From Psychroflexus torquis ATCC 700755 (GTDB lineage Bacteria; Bacteroidota; Bacteroidia; Flavobacteriales; Flavobacteriaceae), in NCBI RefSeq assembly GCF_000153485.2, contig NC_018721.1, positions 2,480,001 to 2,544,000 on the forward strand: a stretch of 64,000 nucleotides of DNA. The letters are read 5' to 3'. The stretch's first letter is position 1; the number at the start of each line of letters is the position of its first letter. Below, in pieces: positions 8,312 to 17,381 of this stretch. The position numbers and the translations under genes were made by a program. The notes beneath the pieces were generated by a model that worked only from the letters and a program-made list of their open reading frames with translations, was not told the origin of the DNA and searched no databases.

Positions 8312-9238
8312 ATGGATTGGACATTGAAGAATTTAGGTTTTTTTTTACTGAGTCTCACACTAGGGTCTACAGCTTCTAAGGAGAATATAGCTGGAGATTG
8401 TTTTTACGATTTGAGTGAAATTGTAGGATTTCCTCAAACGACTTGCAAGCCAGATCCGAATTACAGCTATTCCACAGATCCAGACTACTTAAACAACTTT
8501 TCAGAATTAATTGTGCCTTTAGTGTTTTGGGGAATTAATCAAGATGATGGAAGTAATGATGATTTTTTGACTGAATCTAAAGTTCGAGAGTCGGTGGATC
8601 TCTTAAATTCTGCTTTCGCAGACATGAAGATTTGTTTTAAACTTCAAGAATTGAAGTATGTCAATGACTCTGAAATCTATTGGACAGATTATTACAAGTT
8701 TAATAAATATATCCGTGAAAACGACTATTCCAAACCTGCAGCTTTGAATGTTTATATCCCCTATAGATTTACTAATAATGATAATAGCTTAAGAGGAGGA
8801 AAATGGTCCGCAAATCAATTTGCAGTTAATATGCTAAATTATAATACGGGTATACTCCCTCATGAAGTGGGTCATATTTTGGGGCTACTGCACACACATG
8901 CAGGAGCAAAAGCAGTTAATTGTGAACAGGTTATTAGAGATGAAGAAGATCCAGATTACAATGCCAGATGCTCTGGGGATAGAGTTACAGATACTAACGC
9001 TATACCAAGTCTTTATGGTAAGTTCCACTTAATAGACACCCATTGTGAATACGTTGGAAATCTAGTGGATTGTAAAGGAACACCTTATACGATTTCAGAA
9101 CAAGACGTACGCAACTTTATGGCTTACACTCAGCATTTCTGCAGGTCGGTATTCACTGTTGGTCAAGGTATAAGAGTAAGGGAGTTTATAAAAAACAAAA
9201 GAGCTCTAAAAAAGTTGGAGTTTGTAAGCAATAAATAA
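8312..9238 (+). CDS. Secreted zinc metalloprotease, pappalysin-like (M43)
   Basis: Probable exported metzincin protease of 308 aa. The zinc motif HEVGHILGLLHTH (H184, H188, H194) has the full HExxHxxGxxH form, and a Met-turn NFMAY followed by a Cys and FTVGQGIRVREF matches the M43 pattern. The N-terminus MDWTLKNLGFFLLSLTLG looks like a signal peptide. There is no T9SS sorting tail, so it may be periplasmic or exported another way. Several Cys around residues 205-260 suggest disulfides. ATG 8312 is used; the ATG at 8304 is out of frame. Substrate unknown. Confidence 0.75.
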   Translation: MDWTLKNLGFFLLSLTLGSTASKENIAGDCFYDLSEIVGFPQTTCKPDPNYSYSTDPDYLNNFSELIVPLVFWGINQDDGSNDDFLTESKVRESVDLLNSAFADMKICFKLQELKYVNDSEIYWTDYYKFNKYIRENDYSKPAALNVYIPYRFTNNDNSLRGGKWSANQFAVNMLNYNTGILPHEVGHILGLLHTHAGAKAVNCEQVIRDEEDPDYNARCSGDRVTDTNAIPSLYGKFHLIDTHCEYVGNLVDCKGTPYTISEQDVRNFMAYTQHFCRSVFTVGQGIRVREFIKNKRALKKLEFVSNK

Positions 9239-9241
9239 AAT

Positions 9242-9272
9242 AGGCGTGTTGAAATTTCAATACGCCTTTTTT
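9242..9272 (+). terminator. Rho-independent terminator between convergent genes
   Basis: Stem aggcgt/acgcct, extended by ttgaa/ttcaa, followed by TTTTTT. It sits right after the M43 protease stop and 19 bp before the 3' end of the minus-strand peptidase, so it may serve both. Confidence 0.8.
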
Positions 9273-9290
9273 AGTTATAGCAAGATAACT

Positions 9291-9983
9291 CTAGTCTCTT
9301 CCTAGATAAATACTTATGAAATATAATAAAGTAGCTAACGAACCTATTGCTGCAACTACATAAGTTCTAGCAGCCCATTTTAAAGAATCTTCAGACATTT
9401 TGTACTCTTCTTGATTCACTATATTGTGATCTTTTAGCCAAGCAAGGGCTCTATTGCTAGCATCATACTCTACAGGTAATGTAATAAAGCTAAAAAGAGT
9501 TCCCAGTCCAAACATGATAATTCCAGCTAGTAGAACCATTTGGCCAACACCCACAGAAACCATAGTCATTAATATAAGACCTCCAAAAATGACCCATTGA
9601 CTCCATTGCGAAGCTACACTCACAAGGGGGACAAGTTGACTCCTCATTTCCAGCCAAGAATAGGCTTTAGCATGTTGTACAGCATGACCTACCTCGTGAG
9701 CAGCAACAGCTGCAGCTGCGGCATTTCTTTCGTTGTAAACACTTTCGCTGAGGTTGATTGTTTTTTTTGTGGGATGATAATGATCGGTTAATTGTCCTGG
9801 TGTTGAAATGACTTTCACATCATAGATATGATGATCTTCTAGCATTTTCTTGGCGATTTCTGCACCACTCATTCCATTCTGAAGTTGAATTTTAGAATAT
9901 TTTTTAAATTTCTTCTTTAGTGTGTTACTCACGTACCAGCTCACAAGTAGTATGGCTCCAATTAATATATAGTATCCCATCAT
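9291..9983 (-). CDS. Membrane zinc metallopeptidase, YugP family
   Basis: 230-aa membrane protein of the YugP/Zn_peptidase_2 family. The zinc motif is HEVGHAVQHA, and the following AYSWLEMRSQLVPL segment is conserved in the family. Hydrophobic segments are near the N-terminus (YYILIGAILLVSWYV), in the middle (WVIFGGLILMTMVSVGVG and MVLLAGIIMFGLGTLFSF) and at the C-terminus (TYVVAAIGSLATLLYFISIYL). Initiation may be at the first or second ATG (MMGYY). Function in cells is poorly known; quality control of membrane proteins is a guess. It is convergent with the M43 protease and shares its terminator. Confidence 0.85.
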   Translation of the reverse strand: MMGYYILIGAILLVSWYVSNTLKKKFKKYSKIQLQNGMSGAEIAKKMLEDHHIYDVKVISTPGQLTDHYHPTKKTINLSESVYNERNAAAAAVAAHEVGHAVQHAKAYSWLEMRSQLVPLVSVASQWSQWVIFGGLILMTMVSVGVGQMVLLAGIIMFGLGTLFSFITLPVEYDASNRALAWLKDHNIVNQEEYKMSEDSLKWAARTYVVAAIGSLATLLYFISIYLGRD

Positions 9984-10046
9984 TTCGTTATAGTTTTTAT
10001 AATAATTATTTCATCAAAAGTTTGACCAAAACCTCATTTGTCATGT

Positions 10047-10568
10047 CTATTTTTCAAATATAAATTCCAAAGTTTCTAGATCTGCATTTTCATTATCACT
10101 ACTCCCAAGGTCAAGATATTCGTTCACCTGAGCTCTAGTGATAGTAAATTTTAAAAGGTCGTTGTCAAGCTGAACAGAAACACGTTCTGTTGTTGTAGAA
10201 TTATCGATGGTGGTAGTGGCTGTCAAAATTCCATTTTCTAAACCATAACTACCGGTGTTGAGAGTATCTGTGCAGCTGATTTCATTATTATTTTCTCCTA
10301 TAAAATCAAGTTTTGGATAAGTAAAGGTAAAGGTGTCATTTTCAAAATTAATCGCCATGGTTGAAAAGCAATCGGTTTCAAGCCTTAGATTTGTATTTGA
10401 AATTCCATCGTTATTTAAGTCTGTAGGTTCATTTGCATTTAGTTCAACCAAAAACCAATCCCCTTGAATATCACTTTTGGATAATGCTTGAGGAGTGTTA
10501 TCGTCGTTGCTACATCCCAAAAGAATAAAGCTTACTAAAAGGGTATAAACACACTTTATTAATTTCAT
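10047..10568 (-). CDS. Lipoprotein, lipocalin-like
   Basis: 173-aa predicted lipoprotein with signal peptide MKLIKCVYTLLVSFILLGCS; the lipobox LLGC places the acylated Cys at residue 19. The mature part (IQGDWFLVELN, CFSTMAINFENDTFTF, LENGILTATTTID) has the repeating beta-strand pattern of small lipocalin-like lipoproteins common in flavobacteria. No enzyme motif is seen. It is divergent from the ribosomal-protein operon. Specific function unknown. Confidence 0.65.
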   Translation of the reverse strand: MKLIKCVYTLLVSFILLGCSNDDNTPQALSKSDIQGDWFLVELNANEPTDLNNDGISNTNLRLETDCFSTMAINFENDTFTFTYPKLDFIGENNNEISCTDTLNTGSYGLENGILTATTTIDNSTTTERVSVQLDNDLLKFTITRAQVNEYLDLGSSDNENADLETLEFIFEK

Positions 10569-10647
10569 AAGTCAATTTATTTCAAGCTAAAGTACTATCT
10601 AAATACTTGAAAATAAATACACTTAACAAAATATTCTAGAGCATACC

Positions 10648-10677
10648 TTGCTATATAAATTTATAATCGTAAATTTG
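10648..10677 (+). promoter_or_regulatory. Bacteroidota-type promoter of the rplM operon
   Basis: A TTG at 10648-10650 and TAAATTTG at 10670-10677 are separated by 19 bp, a textbook -33/-7 arrangement for the Bacteroidota primary sigma factor. Transcription would start near 10684 and leave a leader of about 54 nt before the GTG of rplM. Confidence 0.75.
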
Positions 10678-10737
10678 CAAACTTATTTTCATGACATTGA
10701 AAGTAAAAGGAATGTTTAATTATTTAAAAATTTAAGT

Positions 10738-11193
10738 GTGGATACATTAAGTTACAAAACGGTTTCTACCAACAAATCAACTGCAGATAAGCAATGGGTT
10801 GTTGTAGATGCCGCCGGACAATCTCTTGGACGTGTATCTTCTATTGTTGCCAAATTTTTGAGAGGTAAGTACAAACCTAGTTTTAGCCCTCATGTAGACT
10901 GTGGAGACAACGTAATTGTTGTTAACGCTGAAAAAGTCAACTTGACAGGTAAGAAGTGGGACTCAAAAAATTATATCCGATATACAGGATATCCAGGTGG
11001 ACAAAGAAGTTTAACAGCTCAAGAAGTATTTGACAAGAGCCCAGAGCGTCTTGTTGAAAAATCTGTAAAGGGAATGCTGCCTAAAAACAAATTAGGTTCA
11101 GCATTGTTTAGAAATCTTCGAGTCTTTACAGGCGAGGAGCACAGTTTAAGTGCTCAAAAACCAAAAGAAATTAATATAAACGAACTAGTGTAA
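10738..11193 (+). CDS. rplM: 50S ribosomal protein L13
   Basis: 151-aa large-subunit protein that helps nucleate 50S assembly. The conserved blocks VVDAAGQSLGRVSSIVAKFLRGKYKP, NAEKVNLTGKKWDSK and KGMLPKNKLG are all present. The start is GTG at 10738, fixed by the N-terminal alignment and by the promoter 60 bp upstream. The next gene (rpsI) begins immediately after the stop codon, the typical rplM-rpsI pair. Confidence 0.97.
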   Translation: MDTLSYKTVSTNKSTADKQWVVVDAAGQSLGRVSSIVAKFLRGKYKPSFSPHVDCGDNVIVVNAEKVNLTGKKWDSKNYIRYTGYPGGQRSLTAQEVFDKSPERLVEKSVKGMLPKNKLGSALFRNLRVFTGEEHSLSAQKPKEININELV

Positions 11194-11580
11194 ATGGATA
11201 CAATTCACAAAATTGGCCGTAGAAAAACAGCCGTAGCTAGAGTTTATCTTTCTGAGGGTAAAGGTGAAATTACAGTTAACAAGAAAAAAGTTAGCGAGTA
11301 TTTTACAACAGGACCTTTACTTTATAAAATAAATCAAGCCCTTATATTGACAGGGAATGAGGATAGATTTGATATCAATGTAAATGTCTTTGGTGGAGGT
11401 ATTACCGGACAAGCAGAAGCTATCAGACTTGCCTTATCCAGAGCAATGTGCGAGCTAGACCCAGAAAATAGAACTACTCTAAAACCAGAGGGATTACTTA
11501 CTAGAGATCCTAGAATGGTTGAGCGTAAAAAATTCGGTCAGAAAAAGGCAAGAAAGAAATTCCAATTCTCAAAACGTTAA
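11194..11580 (+). CDS. rpsI: 30S ribosomal protein S9
   Basis: 128-aa small-subunit protein; its basic C-terminal tail (KKARKKFQFSKR) reaches the P-site tRNA in the ribosome. IGRRKTAVARVYL at the N-terminus and the GGGITGQAEAIRLALSRA segment are family signatures. It starts on the base after the rplM stop and is cotranscribed with it. Confidence 0.97.
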   Translation: MDTIHKIGRRKTAVARVYLSEGKGEITVNKKKVSEYFTTGPLLYKINQALILTGNEDRFDINVNVFGGGITGQAEAIRLALSRAMCELDPENRTTLKPEGLLTRDPRMVERKKFGQKKARKKFQFSKR

Positions 11581-11597
11581 TCGAGAATTTCCTTCAC

Positions 11598-11630
11598 AAA
11601 TTGAAATTATTAACAGTTCAATTTTTTGTT
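11598..11630 (+). terminator. Hairpin with T-run after rpsI
   Basis: Inverted repeat aaattgaa (11598-11605) / ttcaattt (11617-11624) followed by TTTGTTGTT. AT-rich and short, so termination may be partial; rpsB follows 112 bp later. Confidence 0.5.
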
Positions 11631-11741
11631 GTTATCTGGAGTGCAAACCCAGAGTTAGTTTAGCATCTAAATGAATAAGGTCACTATTAATTGCAACTTA
11701 TTTATTGCTATCCCAACAGAAGAACGTAAACTAAAACAAAA

Positions 11742-12683
11742 ATGGCAAACCCAATAGTAGTCAAGGATTTACTTGACGCTGGTGTACATTTCGGACACCT
11801 TACCAGACGATGGAATCCAAACATGGCTCCCTATGTATACATGGAGCGTAATGGTATTCACATCATCAACCTTTACAAGACAGTTGCTAAAATGGAAGAA
11901 GCTGGAGAAGCTCTTTCTAGAATTGCAGCAAGCGGAAGAAAAATACTTTTCGTCGCTACCAAAAAACAAGCTAAAGAAATTGTAGCTCAAGAATCTCAAA
12001 GAGCTCAGATGCCTTATATCACTGAAAGGTGGCCTGGTGGAATGTTGACAAATTTTGTCACCATTAGAAAATCAGTCAAAAAAATGGCAACTGTAGACCG
12101 TATGAAAAAAGACGGAACTTTCAATTCTCTTTCTAAAAAGGAAAGATTGCAAGTTGACAGGATGAGAGCTAAGCTTGAGAAAAACTTGGGGTCTATTTCA
12201 GAAATGTCTAGATTACCTGCTGCAATATTCGTTGTAGATACTTTAAGAGAACATATTGCGGTAAAAGAAGCACAAAAATTAAACATTCCTGTTTTTGCAT
12301 TGGTAGATACTAACTCTAATCCTAGAGATGTAGATTATGCTATCCCTGCTAATGACGATGCTTCAAAATCTATCCATAAAGTTATGTCTTATATGACAGA
12401 CTCTATTCTTGAAGGTTTAAACGAACGTAAAGACGGTAAAGACAGCGGAGAAGACAAACCTGCTAAAGCTAAAAAAGAAGCTAATGCTGATGAGAAGCCA
12501 GCTAAAGCCGAGAAAAAAGCAACAGCAGTAGAAGAAGCTCCTGAAAATAAAGCTAAAGAAGAAACTAATACTGAAGCCCAACCAGCAAACGCTGAAGAAA
12601 AAGCGGCAGTAGTAGAAGAAGTTCCAACTGAGAAAGCTGAGCCCAAAAAACCAGCTGGAGAAGAGAATAAAGCTTCAGAATAA
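11742..12683 (+). CDS. rpsB: 30S ribosomal protein S2 with long acidic/Ala-Lys tail
   Basis: Small-subunit protein S2, 313 aa. Residues 1 to about 228 are canonical (LLDAGVHFGHLTRRWNP, WPGGMLTNF, VVDTLREHIAVKEAQ, FALVDTNSNP). After ILEGLNERK comes a tail of about 85 residues, rich in Ala, Lys and Glu, with repeated PAKA / EKKA / VEE blocks. S2 is normally about 230-260 aa, so this extension is extra; shorter versions are known in related bacteria. The tail is probably disordered and its role is unknown. It lies between rpsI and tsf in the usual translation-gene order. Confidence 0.96.
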   Translation: MANPIVVKDLLDAGVHFGHLTRRWNPNMAPYVYMERNGIHIINLYKTVAKMEEAGEALSRIAASGRKILFVATKKQAKEIVAQESQRAQMPYITERWPGGMLTNFVTIRKSVKKMATVDRMKKDGTFNSLSKKERLQVDRMRAKLEKNLGSISEMSRLPAAIFVVDTLREHIAVKEAQKLNIPVFALVDTNSNPRDVDYAIPANDDASKSIHKVMSYMTDSILEGLNERKDGKDSGEDKPAKAKKEANADEKPAKAEKKATAVEEAPENKAKEETNTEAQPANAEEKAAVVEEVPTEKAEPKKPAGEENKASE

Positions 12684-12701
12684 AATAGACTAAACTATAA
12701 A

Positions 12702-12731
12702 AAGTCGCTTAGGTTTATGCTTAAGCGACTT
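12702..12731 (+). terminator. rpsB-tsf intergenic hairpin (attenuator-like)
   Basis: Perfect 10-bp stem aagtcgctta / taagcgactt with a 10-nt loop, placed between rpsB and tsf. The T-run after the stem is short (TT then CATG), so it may attenuate or stabilise the rpsB mRNA end rather than stop transcription fully. Confidence 0.6.
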
Positions 12732-12757
12732 TCATGTTAACACAAAATACATATATC

Positions 12758-13579
12758 ATGGCAAAAATTACGGCTGCTGAAGTCAATAAGCTAAGAAAAA
12801 GCACTGGTGCTGGAATGATGGATTGTAAAAAAGCTCTTGTAGAAAGCGAGGGTGATTTTGACAAGGCTATCGAAATTTTAAGAAAAAGAGGTCAAAAAGT
12901 AGCAGCAAAAAGGGCAGATCGAGATTCTTCTGAAGGTGCTGTTATTGCTTGTGTAAACGATGATGCTACTAAAGGTGCAATCGTTTCTTTAAACTGTGAA
13001 ACTGATTTCGTTGCAAAAAACGATTCGTTTACAAAAATGGCTCATGATTTCGCAAACTTAGCACTTGGTGTTGAGACGAAAGAAGAGTTGCTTAAACTAG
13101 ATTACAACGGAATTACAGTTGAAGAAAAATTAACTGAACAAACCGGAGTCATTGGAGAGAAAATTGAAATTGGAGATTTTAGAATTTTAAAAGCAGCGTT
13201 CGTTGGGTCTTATATCCATGCTGGTAATAAAATTGCAGTTTTAACAGGTCTTTCTAAGTCCGCTGAAGGTGCAGAAGAGGTTGCTAAAGAAGTTTCTATG
13301 CAAGCTGCTGCCATGAATCCAGTAGCACTAAATGAAGCAGGAGTCGATCAAACTACCATAGATAAAGAGATCGAAATTGCAAAAGATCAATTGAGGCAAG
13401 AAGGGAAACCTGAAAATATGCTAGACAAAATTGCTGAAGGAAAAATTAAGCGTTTCTTTAAAGACAATACTCTTGTGAATCAAGATTTTATCAAGGACAA
13501 TAAAACGTCTGTTGCCCAACACGTTAAAACATTGGGTGATGTTGAAATTGTAGCTTTTGAGAGAGTTGCTTTAGGATAA
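12758..13579 (+). CDS. tsf: Translation elongation factor Ts
   Basis: Nucleotide-exchange factor for EF-Tu, 273 aa. The UBA-like N-terminus VNKLRKSTGAGMMDCKKALVE and the core motif LNCETDFVAKND are diagnostic. I use ATG 12758 (MAKITAAEV); the in-frame ATG at 12734 is only 2 bp past the intergenic hairpin and would add eight residues not found in the family. A strong terminator follows. Confidence 0.96.
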   Translation: MAKITAAEVNKLRKSTGAGMMDCKKALVESEGDFDKAIEILRKRGQKVAAKRADRDSSEGAVIACVNDDATKGAIVSLNCETDFVAKNDSFTKMAHDFANLALGVETKEELLKLDYNGITVEEKLTEQTGVIGEKIEIGDFRILKAAFVGSYIHAGNKIAVLTGLSKSAEGAEEVAKEVSMQAAAMNPVALNEAGVDQTTIDKEIEIAKDQLRQEGKPENMLDKIAEGKIKRFFKDNTLVNQDFIKDNKTSVAQHVKTLGDVEIVAFERVALG

Positions 13580-13598
13580 TCTTACAGTATAAATACAA

Positions 13599-13632
13599 AA
13601 AGCCCTTTCGTGTTTGCGGAAGGGCTTTTTTT
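13599..13632 (+). terminator. Strong terminator after tsf
   Basis: Stem aagccctttcg / cggaagggctt (one G-T pair) with a 6-nt loop, followed by a run of T (ctttttttg). Ends the ribosomal transcription unit. Confidence 0.9.
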
Positions 13633-13681
13633 GTGGGTAAAAATGAGGAACATAACTCATTTATCAGAATAAGATAATCCC

Positions 13682-13689
13682 TATATTTG
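13682..13689 (+). promoter_or_regulatory. -7 element TATATTTG before pyrH
   Basis: Perfect TAnnTTTG match 24 bp before the pyrH start and just after the tsf terminator, so pyrH-frr has its own promoter. The -33 position carries TTT rather than TTG. Confidence 0.65.
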
Positions 13690-13713
13690 CAAAACTTTAT
13701 TTAAAAATTTACC

Positions 13714-14421
13714 ATGCAGTATAAACGTGTTTTACTTAAACTCTCTGGAGAAGCTCTTATGGGCAATCGTAAATATGGAATTGATCCTAAGCGATTAGAC
13801 GATTACGCTAAGGAGATTAAAAGTATAATCAATAAAGGGGTGGAAGTCGCGATTGTAATAGGTGGAGGTAATATTTTTAGGGGTATAGCTGGAGCTAGCA
13901 AAGGTATGGATCGAGTTCAAGGGGACAATATGGGCATGCTTGCTACTGTAATTAATGGTCTTGCCTTACAGAGCTCTTGTGAAGATAATGGAATGCAAAC
14001 TAGGTTACAGTCTGCTATTAAAATCAATGAAGTTGCAGAACCTTTTATAAGACGTAAAGCGATAAGACACCTAGAAAAAGGAAGAGTAGTTATTTTTGGT
14101 GGAGGAACGGGTAATCCATATTTTACGACAGATTCTGCTGCTGTGCTCAGGGCTATAGAAATGGAAGCGGATGTGATTTTGAAAGGAACTCGAGTAGATG
14201 GTATTTACACATCAGATCCAGAAAGCAATACTGATGCCACAAAATTTGATTTTATCAGTTTTGATGATGTATTAAAAAAAGGCTTGAAAGTGATGGATAC
14301 CACTGCATTTACCTTGAGCCAAGAAAATAAATTACCCATCATAGTGTTTGATATGAACACCCCAGGAAATTTATTGAGAATTATCTCTGGAGAAAATATT
14401 GGAACTAAAGTTAATTTATAG
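13714..14421 (+). CDS. pyrH: UMP kinase
   Basis: Phosphorylates UMP to UDP with ATP in pyrimidine nucleotide synthesis; a hexameric bacterial enzyme of the amino-acid-kinase fold. [20 protein letters not shown] and [15 protein letters not shown] are the nucleotide-binding and UMP-binding motifs, and the length (235 aa) is standard. It starts 24 bp after a TATATTTG element and is followed after 11 bp by frr, the common pyrH-frr pair. Confidence 0.97.
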   Translation: MQYKRVLLKLSGEALMGNRKYGIDPKRLDDYAKEIKSIINKGVEVAIVIGGGNIFRGIAGASKGMDRVQGDNMGMLATVINGLALQSSCEDNGMQTRLQSAIKINEVAEPFIRRKAIRHLEKGRVVIFGGGTGNPYFTTDSAAVLRAIEMEADVILKGTRVDGIYTSDPESNTDATKFDFISFDDVLKKGLKVMDTTAFTLSQENKLPIIVFDMNTPGNLLRIISGENIGTKVNL

Positions 14422-14432
14422 AATTAAATGTC

Positions 14433-14987
14433 ATGAATGAAGAAATAGAATTTATTATAGATAGTACCAAAGAATCCATGGAGCAAGCTATCCAACATTT
14501 AAGAAAACAGTTGGCAAGCATTAGAGCAGGGAAAGCAAATCCTTCGATGCTATCTTCGGTAATGGTTCAATACTATGGGGCTAAAACACCTATAAGTCAA
14601 GTGAGTAATATCAATACTCCAGATGCTAGGACGTTGACCATCCAACCCTTTGAAAAAAGCATTATCAAAGATATTGAAAAGGGTATTATGAATGCTAATT
14701 TAGGATTTAACCCGATGAACAATGGGGAAAGTGTTATCATAAACGTACCTCCACTAACAGAAGAAAGGCGTCTTCAACTTTCTAAAAAAGCCAAAGCTGA
14801 AGCTGAAGAGGCTAAAATTGGTGTTAGAAACGACAGGAGAAACGCTATGAATGAGATTAAAAAAGCAGACCTTCCAGAAGATGTTCAAAAAGATACTGAA
14901 GACGATATACAGAAATTAACCGATTCTTTTATTGAAGAGATTGATAAAATCTACGCGAGTAAAGAAAAAGAAATCATGACCGTTTAA
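14433..14987 (+). CDS. frr: Ribosome recycling factor
   Basis: 184-aa protein that splits post-termination ribosomes together with EF-G. The sequence has the RRF pattern throughout: LRKQLASIRAGKANPSML near the N-terminus, the beta domain NINTPDARTLTIQPFEKS, and the long C-terminal helix VRNDRRNAMNEIKKA. Cotranscribed with pyrH. Confidence 0.97.
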   Translation: MNEEIEFIIDSTKESMEQAIQHLRKQLASIRAGKANPSMLSSVMVQYYGAKTPISQVSNINTPDARTLTIQPFEKSIIKDIEKGIMNANLGFNPMNNGESVIINVPPLTEERRLQLSKKAKAEAEEAKIGVRNDRRNAMNEIKKADLPEDVQKDTEDDIQKLTDSFIEEIDKIYASKEKEIMTV

Positions 14988-15021
14988 TCTCAACGGACAA
15001 TTCGTTTTATAAGTTCAGCAT

Positions 15022-17325
15022 TTGAAAATTCAATATCTCTTCACGTTTTCACTATTCATCTTTGTGTTGAGCTCCAATGCTCAATCTATAGTTTCAGGAA
15101 AAATTGTTGAAAACACAATAAAAGAGTCCCCCATCTCTAACGCTGTTTTGATGACCAGTCAACAGCGTTATTTTTTTTCCAACCATGCGGGAGAGTTTAG
15201 ATTTGAATTGAATCCCAGTGAGCATGTCGACCAAATCTTGGCGAAAGGCTTTTTGGTTTATAATCAGGAAAATCTCTCTTCTCTTATCAAAATGCAACCT
15301 TCAGAAGCCTCAACAGGAACACTTCTTAAAGGGTCAAAAATAGCTGAAGTAACCAAACGGCAAGTAGCTTCTATGAACTTTAAGTTCAAGAGTTTTAGTA
15401 AGACGGTAATCAGTAACGGAGCTCCAGATTTTGTATTAAGAAAAGACTTGGATTTTAGATTAACTCAGAGTAGGGGTCTTCAGCAAAAAATAAATGCAAT
15501 AGGAGTAGAAGGTCTTGAAGGGGTAGTTCCACAAATGGTAAATAAAGACATCCACTTTTTTAATTGGTTTCAAACTTATATTAAAATTTTCGAAGAGCAA
15601 TTTGTCTCTCCATTCAATACCTTGAGCAAAGTCAATTATGAATTTTATTCGATTTATGAAGATGCTCAATTAGAAATCATAAGTATTGAGCCCCTATCAA
15701 AAAGATTTCAAAGATCGTTTAAAGGGGTGCTAGTTTTAGATAAATCTTCCTTGAAATTCAAAAAAATTCAAGTCACTCTCAATGCAGATTACAAGTTGTC
15801 GCTGTCAACTGAATTTGATGATAAGTTAGGATTACCAGTATCCACAGAGCTATCCATTTCCCCAGGAGATGGAGGGGAAAAAGTATCATTTTTTGAAGGA
15901 GGTTTAGATTTTGGCCGTATACAAAAGAAAAATCCTAAACACGATAAGGCTGAATTAGTCCACCAGCAGATTTACTTTGACTACAAAAGCGGAGATACTG
16001 TAGCCCCTTTCCTTAAGCAACTAAGTAAAATCCTTGAGGATCGAGATTATACTGTTCCATATGCGTATTGGGAGGAATTGAATTATGACTTCATAAAAGG
16101 AAAAGTTCTTGATACATTAGCTTTAAGGCTATATGTCGACAAGGAAAATGTAAAGAATCGAGTTAAGAGAATTTCAGCATTTGATGCAGGCTATTTTCCT
16201 GTAGGTAGTGTCGATGTGGATCTAACACGCTTAATAAAGCTGAATAATTACGAAGGCTTGCGTCTTGGGTTAGGTTTACAGACCAATCAATCTTTTTCTG
16301 AAAAGTATAGGATAGGTGGGTTTACAGCCTATGGAACTCAAGATGGTAATTTTAAATACGGACTTAATGTAGGGAAATTACTCAATGCCGATACAAGCAC
16401 ATGGCTAAATGCTTTTTACGATAACGATATTGAAGAAGTCGGTGCTAATAGTTATCTTACAGACCAACGCGTCTATTCCCTTTTTGAACCGAGGCTGGTT
16501 AATATTACCTTTTTTTATAAGTATAAAAAATACGGGCTAAGTTTGCAGCACAACTTTACACCCCAGTTGATGTCGGAGTTGAAAGTGGATAAAAATAACA
16601 TCTCCCAAACACGAGCATATGCTTTTGAAAACGATGGGAATTTATTTGAGAATTATAATTTAACAACAGCGACTTTTGGGTTGAGGTGGACGCCCAACAC
16701 TACCTATTCTAAAGTTGGTGAAAGAATCTATATCGATGATGAATTCACCCCAGAAATTACGGCACAGCTAAGCCAAAGTATTGAAGGGGTTTTGGACGGT
16801 GACTTCAGTTTTACAAAGCTTAGTGCAAAAATAGATTATGATTTTCAACACAGCTGGGGGAGTCTATCTAGCATAGAGCTTGGAGGTGATCTGGGATTTG
16901 GCGACATCCCTTTAATGCACACGTTTCATGCTTTCCCTAATAGTCCAAATAAGCCGACAGTGTTGAATAGATTTTCAGTAGCTGGTGTAAAAAGTTTTGA
17001 AACTATGTATTTCAACGAGTTTTTCAGCACCAAATTAGCAACGCTTCATCTTAAACATAGACTCGCTCCTTTTAAACTTTCGAATACAATCCAACCAGAA
17101 TTAGTTTTGATTTCTCGACATGCTATTGGTGATTTTCAAAACCCAGAACTTCACCAAAATATTGCTTTCAACACCTTATCCCAAGGGTATAACGAAGCAG
17201 CACTAGAAATTAATAAATTGTTTTTTGGGTTTGGTTTGAGTTTTGCCTATCGCTATGGGGCTTACCATTTGCCAGAATTTGAAGATAATCTTTCGCTTAA
17301 ATTTACTTTCTATCTAAAGCTCTAA
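15022..17325 (+). CDS. DUF5686-type outer-membrane protein with carboxypeptidase-like N-domain
   Basis: 767-aa exported protein. The start is TTG at 15022, followed by a clear signal peptide (KIQYLFTFSLFIFVLSSNAQS). Residues about 22-95 resemble the carboxypeptidase-regulatory-like domain found on many Bacteroidota outer-membrane proteins; the rest matches the DUF5686 pattern and ends in alternating strands with a terminal aromatic residue region (LSLKFTFYLKL), as in a beta-barrel. The function of the family is unknown. It lies 34 bp after frr and 56 bp before the MMPL gene, which has its own promoter element. Confidence 0.72.
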   Translation: MKIQYLFTFSLFIFVLSSNAQSIVSGKIVENTIKESPISNAVLMTSQQRYFFSNHAGEFRFELNPSEHVDQILAKGFLVYNQENLSSLIKMQPSEASTGTLLKGSKIAEVTKRQVASMNFKFKSFSKTVISNGAPDFVLRKDLDFRLTQSRGLQQKINAIGVEGLEGVVPQMVNKDIHFFNWFQTYIKIFEEQFVSPFNTLSKVNYEFYSIYEDAQLEIISIEPLSKRFQRSFKGVLVLDKSSLKFKKIQVTLNADYKLSLSTEFDDKLGLPVSTELSISPGDGGEKVSFFEGGLDFGRIQKKNPKHDKAELVHQQIYFDYKSGDTVAPFLKQLSKILEDRDYTVPYAYWEELNYDFIKGKVLDTLALRLYVDKENVKNRVKRISAFDAGYFPVGSVDVDLTRLIKLNNYEGLRLGLGLQTNQSFSEKYRIGGFTAYGTQDGNFKYGLNVGKLLNADTSTWLNAFYDNDIEEVGANSYLTDQRVYSLFEPRLVNITFFYKYKKYGLSLQHNFTPQLMSELKVDKNNISQTRAYAFENDGNLFENYNLTTATFGLRWTPNTTYSKVGERIYIDDEFTPEITAQLSQSIEGVLDGDFSFTKLSAKIDYDFQHSWGSLSSIELGGDLGFGDIPLMHTFHAFPNSPNKPTVLNRFSVAGVKSFETMYFNEFFSTKLATLHLKHRLAPFKLSNTIQPELVLISRHAIGDFQNPELHQNIAFNTLSQGYNEAALEINKLFFGFGLSFAYRYGAYHLPEFEDNLSLKFTFYLKL

Positions 17326-17354
17326 TTTTGAAGTGGTTTACACATTTGATTTTT

Positions 17355-17362
17355 TACATTTG
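17355..17362 (+). promoter_or_regulatory. -7 element TACATTTG before the MMPL gene
   Basis: Perfect TAnnTTTG match 19 bp before the start codon at 17382. No TTG at the optimal upstream distance. Confidence 0.55.
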
Positions 17363-17381
17363 CAAACTCAGATTATAACTT

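Noticed and set aside
11769..12646. Opposite-strand frames across rpsB
   Set aside because: They are shadows of a conserved ribosomal-protein gene and its biased Ala/Lys/Glu tail.
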